From positions 2,480,001 through 2,544,000 of the forward strand of contig OZ257149.1 of the NCBI GenBank assembly GCA_965279085.1: 64,000 nucleotides of DNA. Reading direction: 5' to 3'. The position numbers and the translations under genes are program-made. This DNA comes from UBA7672 sp965279085. Lineage in GTDB: Bacteria; Pseudomonadota; Alphaproteobacteria; Caulobacterales; Hyphomonadaceae. Positions 17,413-25,695 of this stretch are shown piece after piece. Positions within the stretch are counted from its first letter, which is position 1. Every line of letters starts with the position of its first letter. The notes under the pieces are model-generated. The model had not been told where the DNA came from and made no database searches. It saw only the letters and a program-made list of their open reading frames with translations.

Positions 17413-18773
17413 GACAACTCGTAGTGGCGGAGCGGATCTACTACGTCGCAGTGCCATCTCAGATCCCGACCAATGCGAACCCTGAGAGCCTCGGAGGCGG
17501 ACGGCTCCCCATGGACCACAAAGGTTCGCCGCGGCGGCGTAGCGAATCCCCCTAGCCAGCGCATCAGTTCGTCGGCATCACCGTGCCCTGACAAGGCCGG
17601 CAGAGTCGCGATTTCCGCCCGAATGGGGATCCACTGACCAAAGAGTTTTGTTTCGCGATCGCCGGCAAGCAGCTTTGCCCCCCTGGTCCCGACACTCTGG
17701 TAACCTGCGAACAGGATCGTATTCTTGGAATCCGGGCCAAAGGACTTGATGTGGTGGAGCACCCGCCCGCCTGTCGCCATGCCGCTACCGGCGATGATGA
17801 CCTTCGGCATCGTGTTGGCGGTGACCGCCTTGGATTCCTCAACACTTCGCACGTAGGTCGCGATCGCGCATGACGCCTTGCAGACCGCTTCCGAAAATCG
17901 ATGATCGTCGAGATGGCGGCACAGCAACTCCGTTGCATTGATCGCCATCGGGCTGTCGAGGAAAATCGGTGCCAGATTCAGCCGCCCTGACTGCTTCAGC
18001 ATCCAGAGGTGATAGAGCAGCAGCTGGGTGCGGCCGACTGCAAAGGCTGGAATGATGACCGATCCGCCCCGCCTTACGGTGCGCTCGATGACATCGCCAA
18101 GCTCTTGCATCGGATCCGTTTTCGCGTGCGTACGATCGCCATAGGTTGACTCGATTAGGACGTAGTCGGCCTCGGCAACAGGTTGCGGGTCGGGCATGAA
18201 CGGGTCATCGTAACGACCCAGATCCCCGGAAAACACAACCGTGCGCCCGCCCCACTTAACCTCTACCGTGGCCGCTCCAAGAATGTGCCCAGCTCGGCGC
18301 AACGTAATCGTAGCGCCGCCGGGCAGTTTTGTCGGGCTCTCAAATCCAATTAAGTGAAGCTTCTTCAGCGCGGCTTCGGCGTCGCGCATGCTCGTGAGCG
18401 GCAGGGCCGGCTTGTGCTTGCTGCTACCTTTCCGGTTGGCGTATTCGGCGTCTTTCTCCGCAATATGTGCGCTATCCTTCAGCAGGATTTCGCAAAGATC
18501 GGCGGTCGAGGCCGAGCAATAGACCGGTCCTGAAAATCCGTCGTGCACGAGCTTGGGCAAATACCCGCTATGGTCGAGATGCGCATGCGTCAGGATCACC
18601 GCGTCAATCGTTTTGGGATCGACGGGAAACGGCGCCCAGTTGCGTTCCCTGAGCACCTTCAACCCCTGAAACATACCGCAATCAATCAGCAAGCGCCGTC
18701 CGTCGAGTTCAAGCAGGTGTTTGGAGCCCGTTACCGTTCCCGCGCCGCCCAGGCTGGTCAGAGTCAGTGCCAT
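17409..18773 (-). CDS. MBL-fold beta-CASP metallo-hydrolase (RNase-like)
   Basis: This 454-aa protein has a metallo-beta-lactamase domain with the zinc motif HAHLDHSG (63-70), then HILGAATVEV and VFSGDLGRYDDP, interrupted by a beta-CASP domain (LIESTYGDRTH, IPAFAVGRTQLLLYHL, FLDSPMAI), and ends with SGMATGGRVLHH, LSGHGDADELM and FVVHGEPSASEALR. These are motifs A-C of RNA-processing beta-CASP exonucleases (YtqA/Ysh1-like family). It heads a coupled set with the phosphorylase and PRPP synthetase, which suggests RNA breakdown feeding nucleotide salvage, but DNA or RNA substrate is not shown. The start is ATG 18773 with GGGAAAG upstream. Confidence 0.92.
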   Translation of the reverse strand: MALTLTSLGGAGTVTGSKHLLELDGRRLLIDCGMFQGLKVLRERNWAPFPVDPKTIDAVILTHAHLDHSGYLPKLVHDGFSGPVYCSASTADLCEILLKDSAHIAEKDAEYANRKGSSKHKPALPLTSMRDAEAALKKLHLIGFESPTKLPGGATITLRRAGHILGAATVEVKWGGRTVVFSGDLGRYDDPFMPDPQPVAEADYVLIESTYGDRTHAKTDPMQELGDVIERTVRRGGSVIIPAFAVGRTQLLLYHLWMLKQSGRLNLAPIFLDSPMAINATELLCRHLDDHRFSEAVCKASCAIATYVRSVEESKAVTANTMPKVIIAGSGMATGGRVLHHIKSFGPDSKNTILFAGYQSVGTRGAKLLAGDRETKLFGQWIPIRAEIATLPALSGHGDADELMRWLGGFATPPRRTFVVHGEPSASEALRVRIGRDLRWHCDVVDPLRHYELS

Positions 18774-18913
18774 CACAATTCTTTCCCGCCAAAGTCAGGC
18801 GTTCTTGAGTAGAAAGGAGTGAACCCGTTTTTCGATACCTTTGATCTTCCGGTCCGGTAGGAAGTTCGAACGAACATCGGAGTTGCCCAACGCTAAATCA
18901 TGACGCGGATCGA

Positions 18914-19666
18914 CTACTGTCGCCGATTGCCAAAAATGCTCAGCAGGAACTGGAAGAGATTGATGAAGTCGAGATAGAGGCTGAGCGCACCAAAACTCGT
19001 AGCGGCGCCGAGAGCGGCCTGATCGCCGCCGAGCCTGTAGTAGGTCATCTTGAGGCGCTGCGTATCGTAAGCAATCAGGCCTGCGAAGACGAGCACGCCC
19101 ACAACGCTGACGGCAAAGGAGAGGCCCGGCGGATTCCAGAACATCTGCACTAGCGAGGCCGCAACGAGACCGAACAGGGCAATGATAAGAAAACTTCCAA
19201 TGCCTGACAGGTCCCTTCTCGTCGTGTAGCCGAAGAGACTCAACGCCCCGAACGCTGAGGCGGTGATCAGGAAGGTGGAGACAAGCGACGCGCCGGTGTA
19301 GACCAGCCCCAGCACGCCCAAAGATGCGCCGATCAGTGCGGAGATCGTCCAGTATAGCAAGCTCGCTCCGCGCGCAGAAGGCGAGCGCATCGCGAACATC
19401 GAGATCATCATGACGACAAGCGGCGCGAAAACCACGATCATGCCGACGCCCGTGTATCCGGCCAGACGGCCGTCGGGAGTCAGCTGGAACATCAGATCCC
19501 GCACCGAAGGAACCATGCTGGTCAGGTAGGCAAGCACGGCGGACAGAACGAGGCCGAGGGCGACCTTGTTGTAGACGCCAAGCATGAAGCGCCGAAGTCC
19601 GAGGTCCACGGACATGTCGGCCGTGGATGGAGCGTGTTCTGCCGTTACCCCATGATTATCGGACAA
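18914..19666 (-). CDS. Bax inhibitor-1 (BI-1/YccA) family membrane protein
   Basis: This is a 250-aa integral membrane protein with seven hydrophobic segments in the BI-1 pattern, including YNKVALGLVLSAVLAYLTSM, GVGMIVVFAPLVVMMISMFA, LLYWTISALIGASLGVLGLV, FLITASAFGALSLFGY and VVGVLVFAGLIAYDTQRLK. The last helix and its conserved Asp (AYDTQRLK) and the end LYLDFINLFQFLLSIFG are diagnostic. The TTG start at 19666 has GGGAG six bases upstream. Family members act as pH-sensitive calcium channels or interact with the FtsH protease. It lies about 140 bp upstream of the metallo-hydrolase gene on the same strand and may share its transcript. Confidence 0.93.
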   Translation of the reverse strand: MSDNHGVTAEHAPSTADMSVDLGLRRFMLGVYNKVALGLVLSAVLAYLTSMVPSVRDLMFQLTPDGRLAGYTGVGMIVVFAPLVVMMISMFAMRSPSARGASLLYWTISALIGASLGVLGLVYTGASLVSTFLITASAFGALSLFGYTTRRDLSGIGSFLIIALFGLVAASLVQMFWNPPGLSFAVSVVGVLVFAGLIAYDTQRLKMTYYRLGGDQAALGAATSFGALSLYLDFINLFQFLLSIFGNRRQ

Positions 19667-19864
19667 CTCAGACTCCCGAGCGGTGTTGCACAGATACTAC
19701 GCGCAGAACCCGCCTCACCCTGACGTCGATACGCAAGTTTTCGGCAGCCTCGGGCGCCCCAGGGACGTCCATCCCTCGCGGCGATGCATGCCGTCGAGCT
19801 TGTTAAAGATTCAGGAAAGCCGGGCGCTTGCCAAGGAACGTTGGCGCACCGAGCGGCTAGACGC

Positions 19865-20479
19865 TCAGTCCGATGTCAGTTGTTGCGCCAACATTTCCCG
19901 AGCTCGGTGGACACGATATTCGATGGACTTCACCGAACAGCCGAGTATCGCGCTCGCCGCAGCCTGCGACATTCCATCGACCGCAGTCAGCATCAATGCG
20001 TCCTTGAGGTGGTGAGGCAGGTTGCCCAATGCGATCGCCAAGTTCGCAAGGTCGTCCCGGACGATCAGACCATCCTCTGGCGACAGCGCTTCGTCCCGAA
20101 CCAGATCCACGGCCTCAGGGGGGCAGGATCCCATGAGTTTATATCGAACGACAGCGCGCCGCGCGCGATCACGGCACTTGTTCAGCGCGATGGATCGCAG
20201 CCACACGCCGAATGACCGATCCGGATCAAACCGGGCGATCGCCTTCCAGGCGGACACAAACGCTTCCTGGACAACGTCGAAGGCTTCTTCTGCGTCGGGA
20301 ACGCGTCGCCGCACGAAGCGGTAGAGCCCTTCCTTGTGGGCCGTCATCAGAGCGGAAAACGCAGCCCGATCGCCACCCACGGCCCTTCGCGCCAGATCGT
20401 CAGCGCCACCTTCCAGGACGATACGCCGGAGCGGTGATTCCAATGGTTTGAATGCGTCGATTGCCCGGGTCGAATGCAT
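19865..20479 (-). CDS. ECF sigma factor (CnrH-like)
   Basis: This gene encodes a 204-aa RNA polymerase sigma factor of the ECF class. The region 2 signature is clear (AFSALMTAHKEGLYRFVRRR, DVVQEAFVSAWKAI, FGVWLRSIALNKCRDRARR), and region 4 is an HTH (MSQAAASAILGCSVKSIEYR, then VHRAREML). Divergently transcribed from it are a small one-helix membrane protein and a CnrX-like metal sensor, the components of the CnrYXH/NccYXH signalling set known from nickel/cobalt resistance in Cupriavidus. I infer that metal binding by the sensor frees this sigma factor to transcribe metal-efflux genes. ATG 20479 is chosen; a TTG five codons upstream is possible. Its target promoters are not identified. Confidence 0.88.
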   Translation of the reverse strand: MHSTRAIDAFKPLESPLRRIVLEGGADDLARRAVGGDRAAFSALMTAHKEGLYRFVRRRVPDAEEAFDVVQEAFVSAWKAIARFDPDRSFGVWLRSIALNKCRDRARRAVVRYKLMGSCPPEAVDLVRDEALSPEDGLIVRDDLANLAIALGNLPHHLKDALMLTAVDGMSQAAASAILGCSVKSIEYRVHRAREMLAQQLTSD

Positions 20480-20535
20480 GGCTGCCCAATCCAACGGTTC
20501 TACCGAGAGGCTAGCCAGGGCCTGGGTCGCTCAAC

Positions 20536-20549
20536 TTGACTGGGATCAA
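20536..20549. promoter_or_regulatory. FNR/FixK-like box TTGAC-N4-ATCAA
   Basis: TTGACTGGGATCAA matches the TTGAT-N4-ATCAA consensus of the FNR/FixK/Dnr group with one change. It lies in the 219-bp divergent region between the ECF sigma gene (start at 20479) and the anti-sigma/sensor genes, 57 bp ahead of the sigma start codon, where an activator could act. Binding by an oxygen-responsive regulator is inferred. Confidence 0.5.
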
Positions 20550-20698
20550 GAACGCCCTGCGAGGTGGAAAGTCTATCTCCTACCGTACGGACCTTTGCTG
20601 ACGTGGACGGCAATGTGCAGTACACTCCAAGGACAAAGGCTGTTGGTGCGTATAGCTGGCGAAGGTTGGCCGCCATCGGACCTCGGGGAGAATGTCTC

Positions 20699-20968
20699 GT
20701 GAAAGATCTCGACCATCGCCTGGGGGCTCTCGGCGATTTCGGGCGGCAGCCGGACTTGAGCGGCCTGGAAGCAGCTGTCTGGGCAGATGTTGATGCTCGC
20801 GCCGTTCGGCAGATGCCCACTAGACTCGCGGTCGTGCTTTGTGTCTTGACGGCTCTGACCGCATCCGGCGTCGGTGCAGCGACAGCCGCGGCCAATGTCC
20901 AACGAACTGCTTTGTCCGTCTTTGCGATTCATCCGGATAATGCGCCCTCCACTCTCCTTGGCGGATGA
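20699..20968 (+). CDS. CnrY-like small membrane anti-sigma candidate
   Basis: This is an 89-aa protein with a cytoplasmic N-terminal half (KDLDHRLGALGDFGRQPD, LSGLEAAVWADVDARAV), one transmembrane helix (LAVVLCVLTALTASGVGAAT) and a short periplasmic tail. The size and topology are those of CnrY (about 95 aa), the membrane anti-sigma factor that holds CnrH, with an amphipathic Leu/Trp segment that could clasp the sigma factor. GGGGAG eight bases upstream supports GTG 20699. Its TGA overlaps the ATG of the CnrX-like sensor (ATGA), so they are made together, and the sigma gene is divergent. The identification rests on context and topology rather than on strong sequence motifs. Confidence 0.62.
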   Translation: MKDLDHRLGALGDFGRQPDLSGLEAAVWADVDARAVRQMPTRLAVVLCVLTALTASGVGAATAAANVQRTALSVFAIHPDNAPSTLLGG

Positions 20969-21435
20969 TGGCCTTGTCCATGATCTGGCGCACGGCGCTT
21001 GCTACCGCCATCATTGCACTCCTGGCTGGGGCGGCCGGCGTTTATGCCGGATTTGCTCTTTTCGGCACGTCAACTCACCCAGCGTACAACTCGCTCGACG
21101 CGATCGTGCATCGTGAACTCAATCTGAGTACGGACCAGGATCGCCAGATTAGCAAGATCGAGGCGACCTACGCTGACCGCAAGCTTGTGCTTGAAGCCGA
21201 GATGCGTTCGGCGACGCGCGAGATCGCAGCAGCGGTCATGGATGACAAGACATACAGTGATCGCGTCCGAAGCGGCATCGGCGCTTTCCACACGGCCATG
21301 GGCAAGCTCCAGGAAGAGACAATCCTGCATGTGTTCGAGATGCGGGCCGTCCTTGCTCCGGCTCAACAAACCAAGTTCGACGAAATCGTGCGCGCCGAGC
21401 TCCTGCGTTCGGCAGATGACAGTGGATCCGACTGA
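20965..21435 (+). CDS. CnrX-like periplasmic heavy-metal sensor
   Basis: This is a 156-aa membrane-anchored sensor with an N-terminal helix (ALATAIIALLAGAAGVYAGF) and a periplasmic four-helix hairpin of the CpxP/Spy/CnrX kind (LNLSTDQDRQISKIEATYAD, VLAPAQQTKFDEI). Aligned by spacing with the Cupriavidus CnrX nickel site (H42, H46, E63, H119, M123), this protein has D45, H49, E66, H122 and M126, a constant shift of three. Four of five ligands and all spacings are kept; the first His is Asp. The HVFEM segment supplies H122 and M126. It follows the CnrY-like gene with ATGA overlap. Co(II), Ni(II) or Zn(II) sensing is inferred. Confidence 0.85.
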   Translation: MMALSMIWRTALATAIIALLAGAAGVYAGFALFGTSTHPAYNSLDAIVHRELNLSTDQDRQISKIEATYADRKLVLEAEMRSATREIAAAVMDDKTYSDRVRSGIGAFHTAMGKLQEETILHVFEMRAVLAPAQQTKFDEIVRAELLRSADDSGSD

Positions 21436-21621
21436 TCGACTGCGCCCAGGGTTTGCCGCAGGTCCTCGAACGCTTTTTGAACCTCCCTGCGCGATGGACA
21501 AGGCTTATCGGCTCCGCTGTTCGCCCTGCCCTGAAGTCGCCTGTCAACGCTCTGGCCACCGGCCGGTGCAAGTGTGGTCGTCAAGTGTTGCCCGCATGAT
21601 GACTGAAGTCCCTCAACCGTC

Positions 21622-22080
21622 CCCCCATGTCGAACGCGATGACAGTGTACGCAACCACCGCTCCGTCGGGCTGCTCCATGCCTAGCCAGCCTCTCGACAT
21701 GCCTGGAACCGCAATCCCGCGGAGATCAGCAGGTCGTTGTTCAAGCAGCGAAGAATATCCTCAGCAGGTACGTGGCCTTCGATAACATAGGCCCCGACTA
21801 CCGCCGTATGACAAGAACCTGGGCCAGCCGGCACACCGAGCCGCCGCTTGAAGGCTGGTAGATCTGGTGCGTCCACCATCGTCGCTCGAAAGCGGCCGGT
21901 CGCTTGCATCAACTCCGTCCAGACATGGCAGCAGGGGCAGCCGGTATCCCGGCTGACCCGCATGTCATGGATGCTAGGCAGCTGCTGACACGCCCCAACT
22001 CCGGCGGTGGCGCGGAGCGCGGCCGAGGCGGACAGCCACCCGAGCACCGTGCGTCGCGCCAACACTGCTTCTTCAACCAT
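21622..22080 (-). pseudogene. Frameshifted copy of DUF411 gene
   Basis: From ATG 22080 the first part reads like the intact DUF411 gene at 36,129: GCPCCHVWTELM, FKRRLGVPAGPGSCHTAVV, EGHVPAEDILR. Near 21,720 the reading frame shifts. The rest of the family sequence continues in another frame (IAVPGMSRGWLGMEQPDGAV, then IAFDMGG, ending near 21,622), where the intact copy has IAVPGMPRGSPGMEQPNGAI. The reading frame as it stands ends early at 21,682 with an unrelated tail. It follows a damaged CusF-like copy, in the same order and strand as the intact pair. Confidence 0.85.
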
Positions 22081-22100
22081 CGGTCCGCTCCTGACCCTGG

Positions 22101-22395
22101 CTACTGCTTTGCAATCCGGCTGATCTTCGAAGGTTCGGCTGCGCTCTTGAGATCGAAGACAACCATGTCACCGACCTTAAGGTCCTTCAACATGGTCGAA
22201 TCGGTCGTCGTGAACGCCATGCTCATGGCATCCCATTTCACTTCGGGGATGGCCCGATGATCAAGCGTCAGCGAGCCTCATGCTGGATCGATCGCAGTGA
22301 TCTTGCGCATGCTGGTAATCGGACCGGCTACCATTTGCGGGTCGGCTGCCATCGGCATGTCGGCCCGACCATTCTGTGCGGGACCCACATTCGAT
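22101..22395 (-). pseudogene. Degenerate CusF-like copper-binding gene with in-frame stop
   Basis: The minus strand encodes PEVKWDAMSMAFTTTDSTML, KDLKVGDMVVFDLKSAAEPS and KISRIAKQ-stop, nearly identical to the intact CusF-like gene at 36,629. A TGA at 22,280-22,278 interrupts it between TAIDPA and GSLTLDHRAIP, where the intact copy has a sense codon. The N-terminal signal peptide is missing; homology fades at about 22,395, just before the SRPBCC stop. It is a dead copy, and it lies upstream of the broken DUF411 gene exactly as in the intact pair. Confidence 0.85.
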
Positions 22396-22408
22396 GGCCT
22401 TAGTTGTT

Positions 22409-22957
22409 CTAGCCGCGTCGCTTCGCCTTGGTAGCCCGGCGCTCATGCCGGTTTCCCTTGCCCTTGAGCGGTTGGCGAAACTTTGGCGAGACCGCGCGAC
22501 GCGCAACCGCCTCGCTCACCGCAGTGAAGAGCGGCAGCAAGCGCTCGATCTTGTGGGTGCGCTTGAAGGCGCGCTTCGCAAGGAACCCGGACATTTTCAC
22601 CCCATGCCGGAAAACAGTGCCGTTTGGGGATGGTGAAAGGTGAAACCACCTGAGCGATGACCACGTCAGGATGTTGCCGCTGTATAATTCCAGCTTCGAT
22701 AGGGGCTCAAGCTTTGTCACCACTGCTTGTGCCTGCTGGGTGATTTCGTCGGACCGGAGCTTGCGGGAAGTCACGCGCACCTTGCTGTATAGTGTCGGTT
22801 CGCCCTCGATCGTCTGATAGGGATTCCACTCATTGTACGATGCGAAGTCCATCAATACAGACCACACGCGTTCGGGCGGCGCCGCGATCTCGATCTCATG
22901 GCTAAGCTCCATGGCCGGCGCGCCGGCACGCTGGGGCTTTGTCTGCGCGGGTTTCAT
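22409..22957 (-). CDS. SRPBCC family protein coupled to P1B-4 ATPase
   Basis: This is a 182-aa protein with the polyketide-cyclase/START-like opening LSHEIEIAAPPERVWSVLMD followed by FASYNEWNPYQTIEGEP, typical of the SRPBCC family. The middle part SRKLRSDEITQQAQAVVTKL and the C-terminal helix before a strongly basic tail (RQPLKGKGNRHERRATKAKR) complete it. The ligand is unknown. The ATG at 22957 overlaps the stop of the upstream metal ATPase gene (ATGA), so the two are co-translated. The basic tail, rich in Lys and Arg, is unusual for the family and might be an extension created by rearrangement at the adjoining pseudogene junction. Confidence 0.78.
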   Translation of the reverse strand: MKPAQTKPQRAGAPAMELSHEIEIAAPPERVWSVLMDFASYNEWNPYQTIEGEPTLYSKVRVTSRKLRSDEITQQAQAVVTKLEPLSKLELYSGNILTWSSLRWFHLSPSPNGTVFRHGVKMSGFLAKRAFKRTHKIERLLPLFTAVSEAVARRAVSPKFRQPLKGKGNRHERRATKAKRRG

Positions 22958-25020
22958 GGTCTTCCTCGCGCGGCCGACGTTTGCGAAGCTGCCTCGCTGT
23001 TCGAGGAGCGCGTGGATCTCGCTTCCCTGTAAGCCAGCAGCCTGAGCGCGTTGAAAACCACGAGCACCGTCGAACCTTCGTGGAAGATGATCGCAGTGCC
23101 GATCTGCAGTCCGAACAGCGTCGAAGGAATGAGGACGGCCACGACCCCGAGACTTACCCAAAGGTTCTGCTTGATGATGCTGCTGGTTTGGCGGCTGAGA
23201 CCGACCGCGAAGGTGAGATGATTGAGATCGTCGGCCATCAGCGCGATATCCGCTGTTTCGAGAGCGACGTCCGAACCTGCGGCGCCCATGGCAATACCGA
23301 CGGTCGCGTTGGCGAGCGCAGGTGCGTCGTTGACGCCGTCGCCGACCATCGCGACCTTGCCTTCGCGCGCTCTCAAGTCCTTGATAAACGCGACCTTGTC
23401 TTCGGGCATGAGGCCGCCCTTGGCGTCCGTCAGCCCGACTTGCTTGGCGATCGCGTCCGCCACGCTCTGGTTATCGCCAGTCAGCATGATCATGCGCTGG
23501 ATGCCGAGGCGTTTCAGCCGTGCGATCACATCCCGCGCCGCCGCGCGTTCCGTGTCCATCAAGCCAAGGACGCCGAGATAAGCATCATCTTGCCTGACAA
23601 CCATGACCGTGCGCCCTGCCTTCTCAAGGTCCAGCGCCTGCGTCCTGACGGCTTCGGGCATCGCGGCGCCATTCGAGCCGTCGAACAGGCCAGGTTTGCC
23701 GATCCAGATGTTTCGACCGCCGACGGAGCCTTTGACGCCCTTGCCGGTAATGCTCTCTACGTTCTCGGCCTTGGCGCCAGTCGCTGCGCCGAGCCGCTCA
23801 CGTCCGTCGCGGACGACCGCAGCTGCTAGCGGATGGTCGCTCATCTCCTCAATGGCGATTGCGTTGCAAAGAAGTTCGTTCACGTCGACCCCTCCGACGG
23901 GCAAGACGTCGGTTAGACGCGGTTTGCCTTCGGTAAGTGTTCCCGTCTTATCAAACGCGATCGCCTTCAGCGTTCCAAGATTCTCAAGGGGTCCGCCCCC
24001 TTTGATCAGCACGCCGCCGCGCCCTGCCCGTGCGATGCCGCTCAACACGGCGCTGGGAACTGATATGGCGAGAGCGCAGGGACTGGCAGCGACCAGCACG
24101 GCCATCGCGCGATAGAAGCTCTGCTGGAAGGTCTCGTCTATAATGACCCAGGCAAACATCAACGCCACAATCCCGATAAGGACGCACGGGACGAAAATGC
24201 GCTCGAACCGCTCAGTGAATTGCTGTGTGGGCGAGCGCTGCGCTTGAGCATCCGCAACCATGCGTACGACGCGCGCAAGCGTCGTCTCTCCAGCTGGACG
24301 CGCTACCCAGACTTCGAGCGCTCCTGGCCCATTTATCGTTCCCGCAAAAACTCGCGTCTCGACGGCCGCATTGTTGAAATCCGTGTTCTGGTCAGGCTTC
24401 GTGGCGAGTGGCTTCTTGTCGACAGGCACACTCTCGCCGGTGACGGGCGCCTGATCGACGCTGCTTTCGCCGACGACGACCAGCCCGTCGGCGGGCAGCC
24501 TTTCATTAGGCTTCACGATAACGACGTCGCCAACCTTGAGCTGCTCGACAGCGAGCTGCTCCGTCCCGTCTCCGCGGCGAACGGTAGCGATCTCGGGCGC
24601 GAGCTTCGCGAGCGCCTCGATCGCGCGCCGGGCCCGGCCCATCGCATAGCCTTCGAGCGCGTGACCAAGGCTGAACAAGGCCAGCAGCAGTGCGCCTTCC
24701 GACCAATGGCCCAGCATGGCCGCGCCGGCGGCGGCAGCGATCATCAGCGTGTCGATCTCGAACCGCCGCTGCATAAGATTGTCGAGCGCTTCGCGAACGG
24801 TGAAGAAACCGCCGAACAAGTAGGCGGCTATGTAGAAGGCGAGAGCCACCCCTTCGGATGAGTTGGACTGCAGCGCCCAGCCAACAGCCAGCGCCAGGGC
24901 TGATGAAATCGCAAACAGCAATTCTGTCTTTTCACCGAAGATCCCACCATGGGCATGATCATGCGGCTTTGCCTCTTTAGCGTCGGGCTTGTGAGAATGA
25001 TCGGCGTGTTCGTCAGTCAT
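22954..25020 (-). CDS. P1B-4 type heavy-metal ATPase (Co/Zn/Cd, CzcP/CoaT-like)
   Basis: This is a 688-aa P-type exporter. It has no HMA domain; the N-terminus is a short His-rich stretch (EHADHSHKPDAKEAKPHDHA). The transmembrane motif is ASPCALAISVP (SPC, about residue 317), and the last helix carries HEGSTVLVVFNALRLL (about 647). SPC together with HEG(S/G)T defines the P1B-4 subgroup, known for cobalt, zinc, cadmium or iron export. Phosphorylation DKTGTLTEG, MSDHPLAAAV, MLTGDN and GDGVNDAPAL are intact, so it should be active. ATG 25020 fits the His-rich start. It lies downstream of the AhpD-like gene and czcCBA on the same strand and overlaps the SRPBCC gene by 4 bp. Confidence 0.94.
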   Translation of the reverse strand: MTDEHADHSHKPDAKEAKPHDHAHGGIFGEKTELLFAISSALALAVGWALQSNSSEGVALAFYIAAYLFGGFFTVREALDNLMQRRFEIDTLMIAAAAGAAMLGHWSEGALLLALFSLGHALEGYAMGRARRAIEALAKLAPEIATVRRGDGTEQLAVEQLKVGDVVIVKPNERLPADGLVVVGESSVDQAPVTGESVPVDKKPLATKPDQNTDFNNAAVETRVFAGTINGPGALEVWVARPAGETTLARVVRMVADAQAQRSPTQQFTERFERIFVPCVLIGIVALMFAWVIIDETFQQSFYRAMAVLVAASPCALAISVPSAVLSGIARAGRGGVLIKGGGPLENLGTLKAIAFDKTGTLTEGKPRLTDVLPVGGVDVNELLCNAIAIEEMSDHPLAAAVVRDGRERLGAATGAKAENVESITGKGVKGSVGGRNIWIGKPGLFDGSNGAAMPEAVRTQALDLEKAGRTVMVVRQDDAYLGVLGLMDTERAAARDVIARLKRLGIQRMIMLTGDNQSVADAIAKQVGLTDAKGGLMPEDKVAFIKDLRAREGKVAMVGDGVNDAPALANATVGIAMGAAGSDVALETADIALMADDLNHLTFAVGLSRQTSSIIKQNLWVSLGVVAVLIPSTLFGLQIGTAIIFHEGSTVLVVFNALRLLAYREARSTRSSNSEAASQTSAARGRP

Positions 25021-25125
25021 GGCTGCGTTTCGCTTCCTGGCCCGCATTCCGAAAGACAATGAACTCACCAACCAATGGGACCCGCTGGCGCTGCTGACGC
25101 ACTGCGGTGGCCGGTCCCTCTGGCA

Positions 25126-25659
25126 TCAGTTCGCGTGCGCCTTCGTCGCCCGCAGCACGACGCTCAGGGCGGCAATCACGGAGGCGATTCTCAGTGCTGC
25201 CTGAACGCGCTCGATCGGCACACCACGCTTGTGCAACTCCGCTTCATGAGAGTTCAGGCACGCCTCACAATTGCTCAGCGCGGAAACCGCCAGCGCCCAG
25301 AGTTCAAAATCAACTTTGTCAACGCCGGGATTGGCGAGCGTATCCATGCTCAGTTGCGAAGCGTCAGCGCGATAGTCGTGATTGTGAAGAAGGTTTACTG
25401 CGCCGTAGTAGACCGTGTTCATGGCCATGATTGTCGCGGCGGTCCGCGCGGCATTCCTGGCATCTTCGCCAAGGCGGGGGCCGGCTTCTGCTTCGACGGC
25501 GTCGATGACGTCGCGCTGCCCAACCGCAAACGCACAGGCCAGCAAGCAGCCCCACTTCTGCTGATCGGTTAGAACTGCATCGGCGGCCGATCGCGCGATG
25601 TTGGTCTTGATGTCGGCCGCATACAGCGGGAGCGCCTCAGATAGAGTTGCGAGAGACAT
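25126..25659 (-). CDS. AhpD-like alkylhydroperoxidase (carboxymuconolactone decarboxylase family)
   Basis: This is a 177-aa helical protein of the AhpD fold. The active-site motif SNCEACLNSHEAELHKRGV contains the redox pair CEAC and the conserved His, as in AhpD (E-x-C-x-x-C-x-x-x-H pattern). The N-terminal part (LPLYAADIKTNIA, WGCLLACAFAVGQRDVIDAV) also matches the family. AhpD reduces the peroxiredoxin AhpC; no ahpC is nearby, so it may act with a partner elsewhere in the genome. It is placed between czcA and the P1B-4 ATPase, which suggests a role against peroxide formed during metal stress. Confidence 0.88.
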   Translation of the reverse strand: MSLATLSEALPLYAADIKTNIARSAADAVLTDQQKWGCLLACAFAVGQRDVIDAVEAEAGPRLGEDARNAARTAATIMAMNTVYYGAVNLLHNHDYRADASQLSMDTLANPGVDKVDFELWALAVSALSNCEACLNSHEAELHKRGVPIERVQAALRIASVIAALSVVLRATKAHAN

Positions 25660-25695
25660 TTTCAGTCCTCCATGTCTTATCGAGATGACGGCGCC

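Noticed and set aside
22278..22280. In-frame TGA in the CusF-like copy as selenocysteine
   Set aside because: The intact paralogue has a normal residue that is not Cys at this place, the neighbouring gene is frameshifted, and no selenocysteine insertion hairpin was recognised; decay explains both faults.
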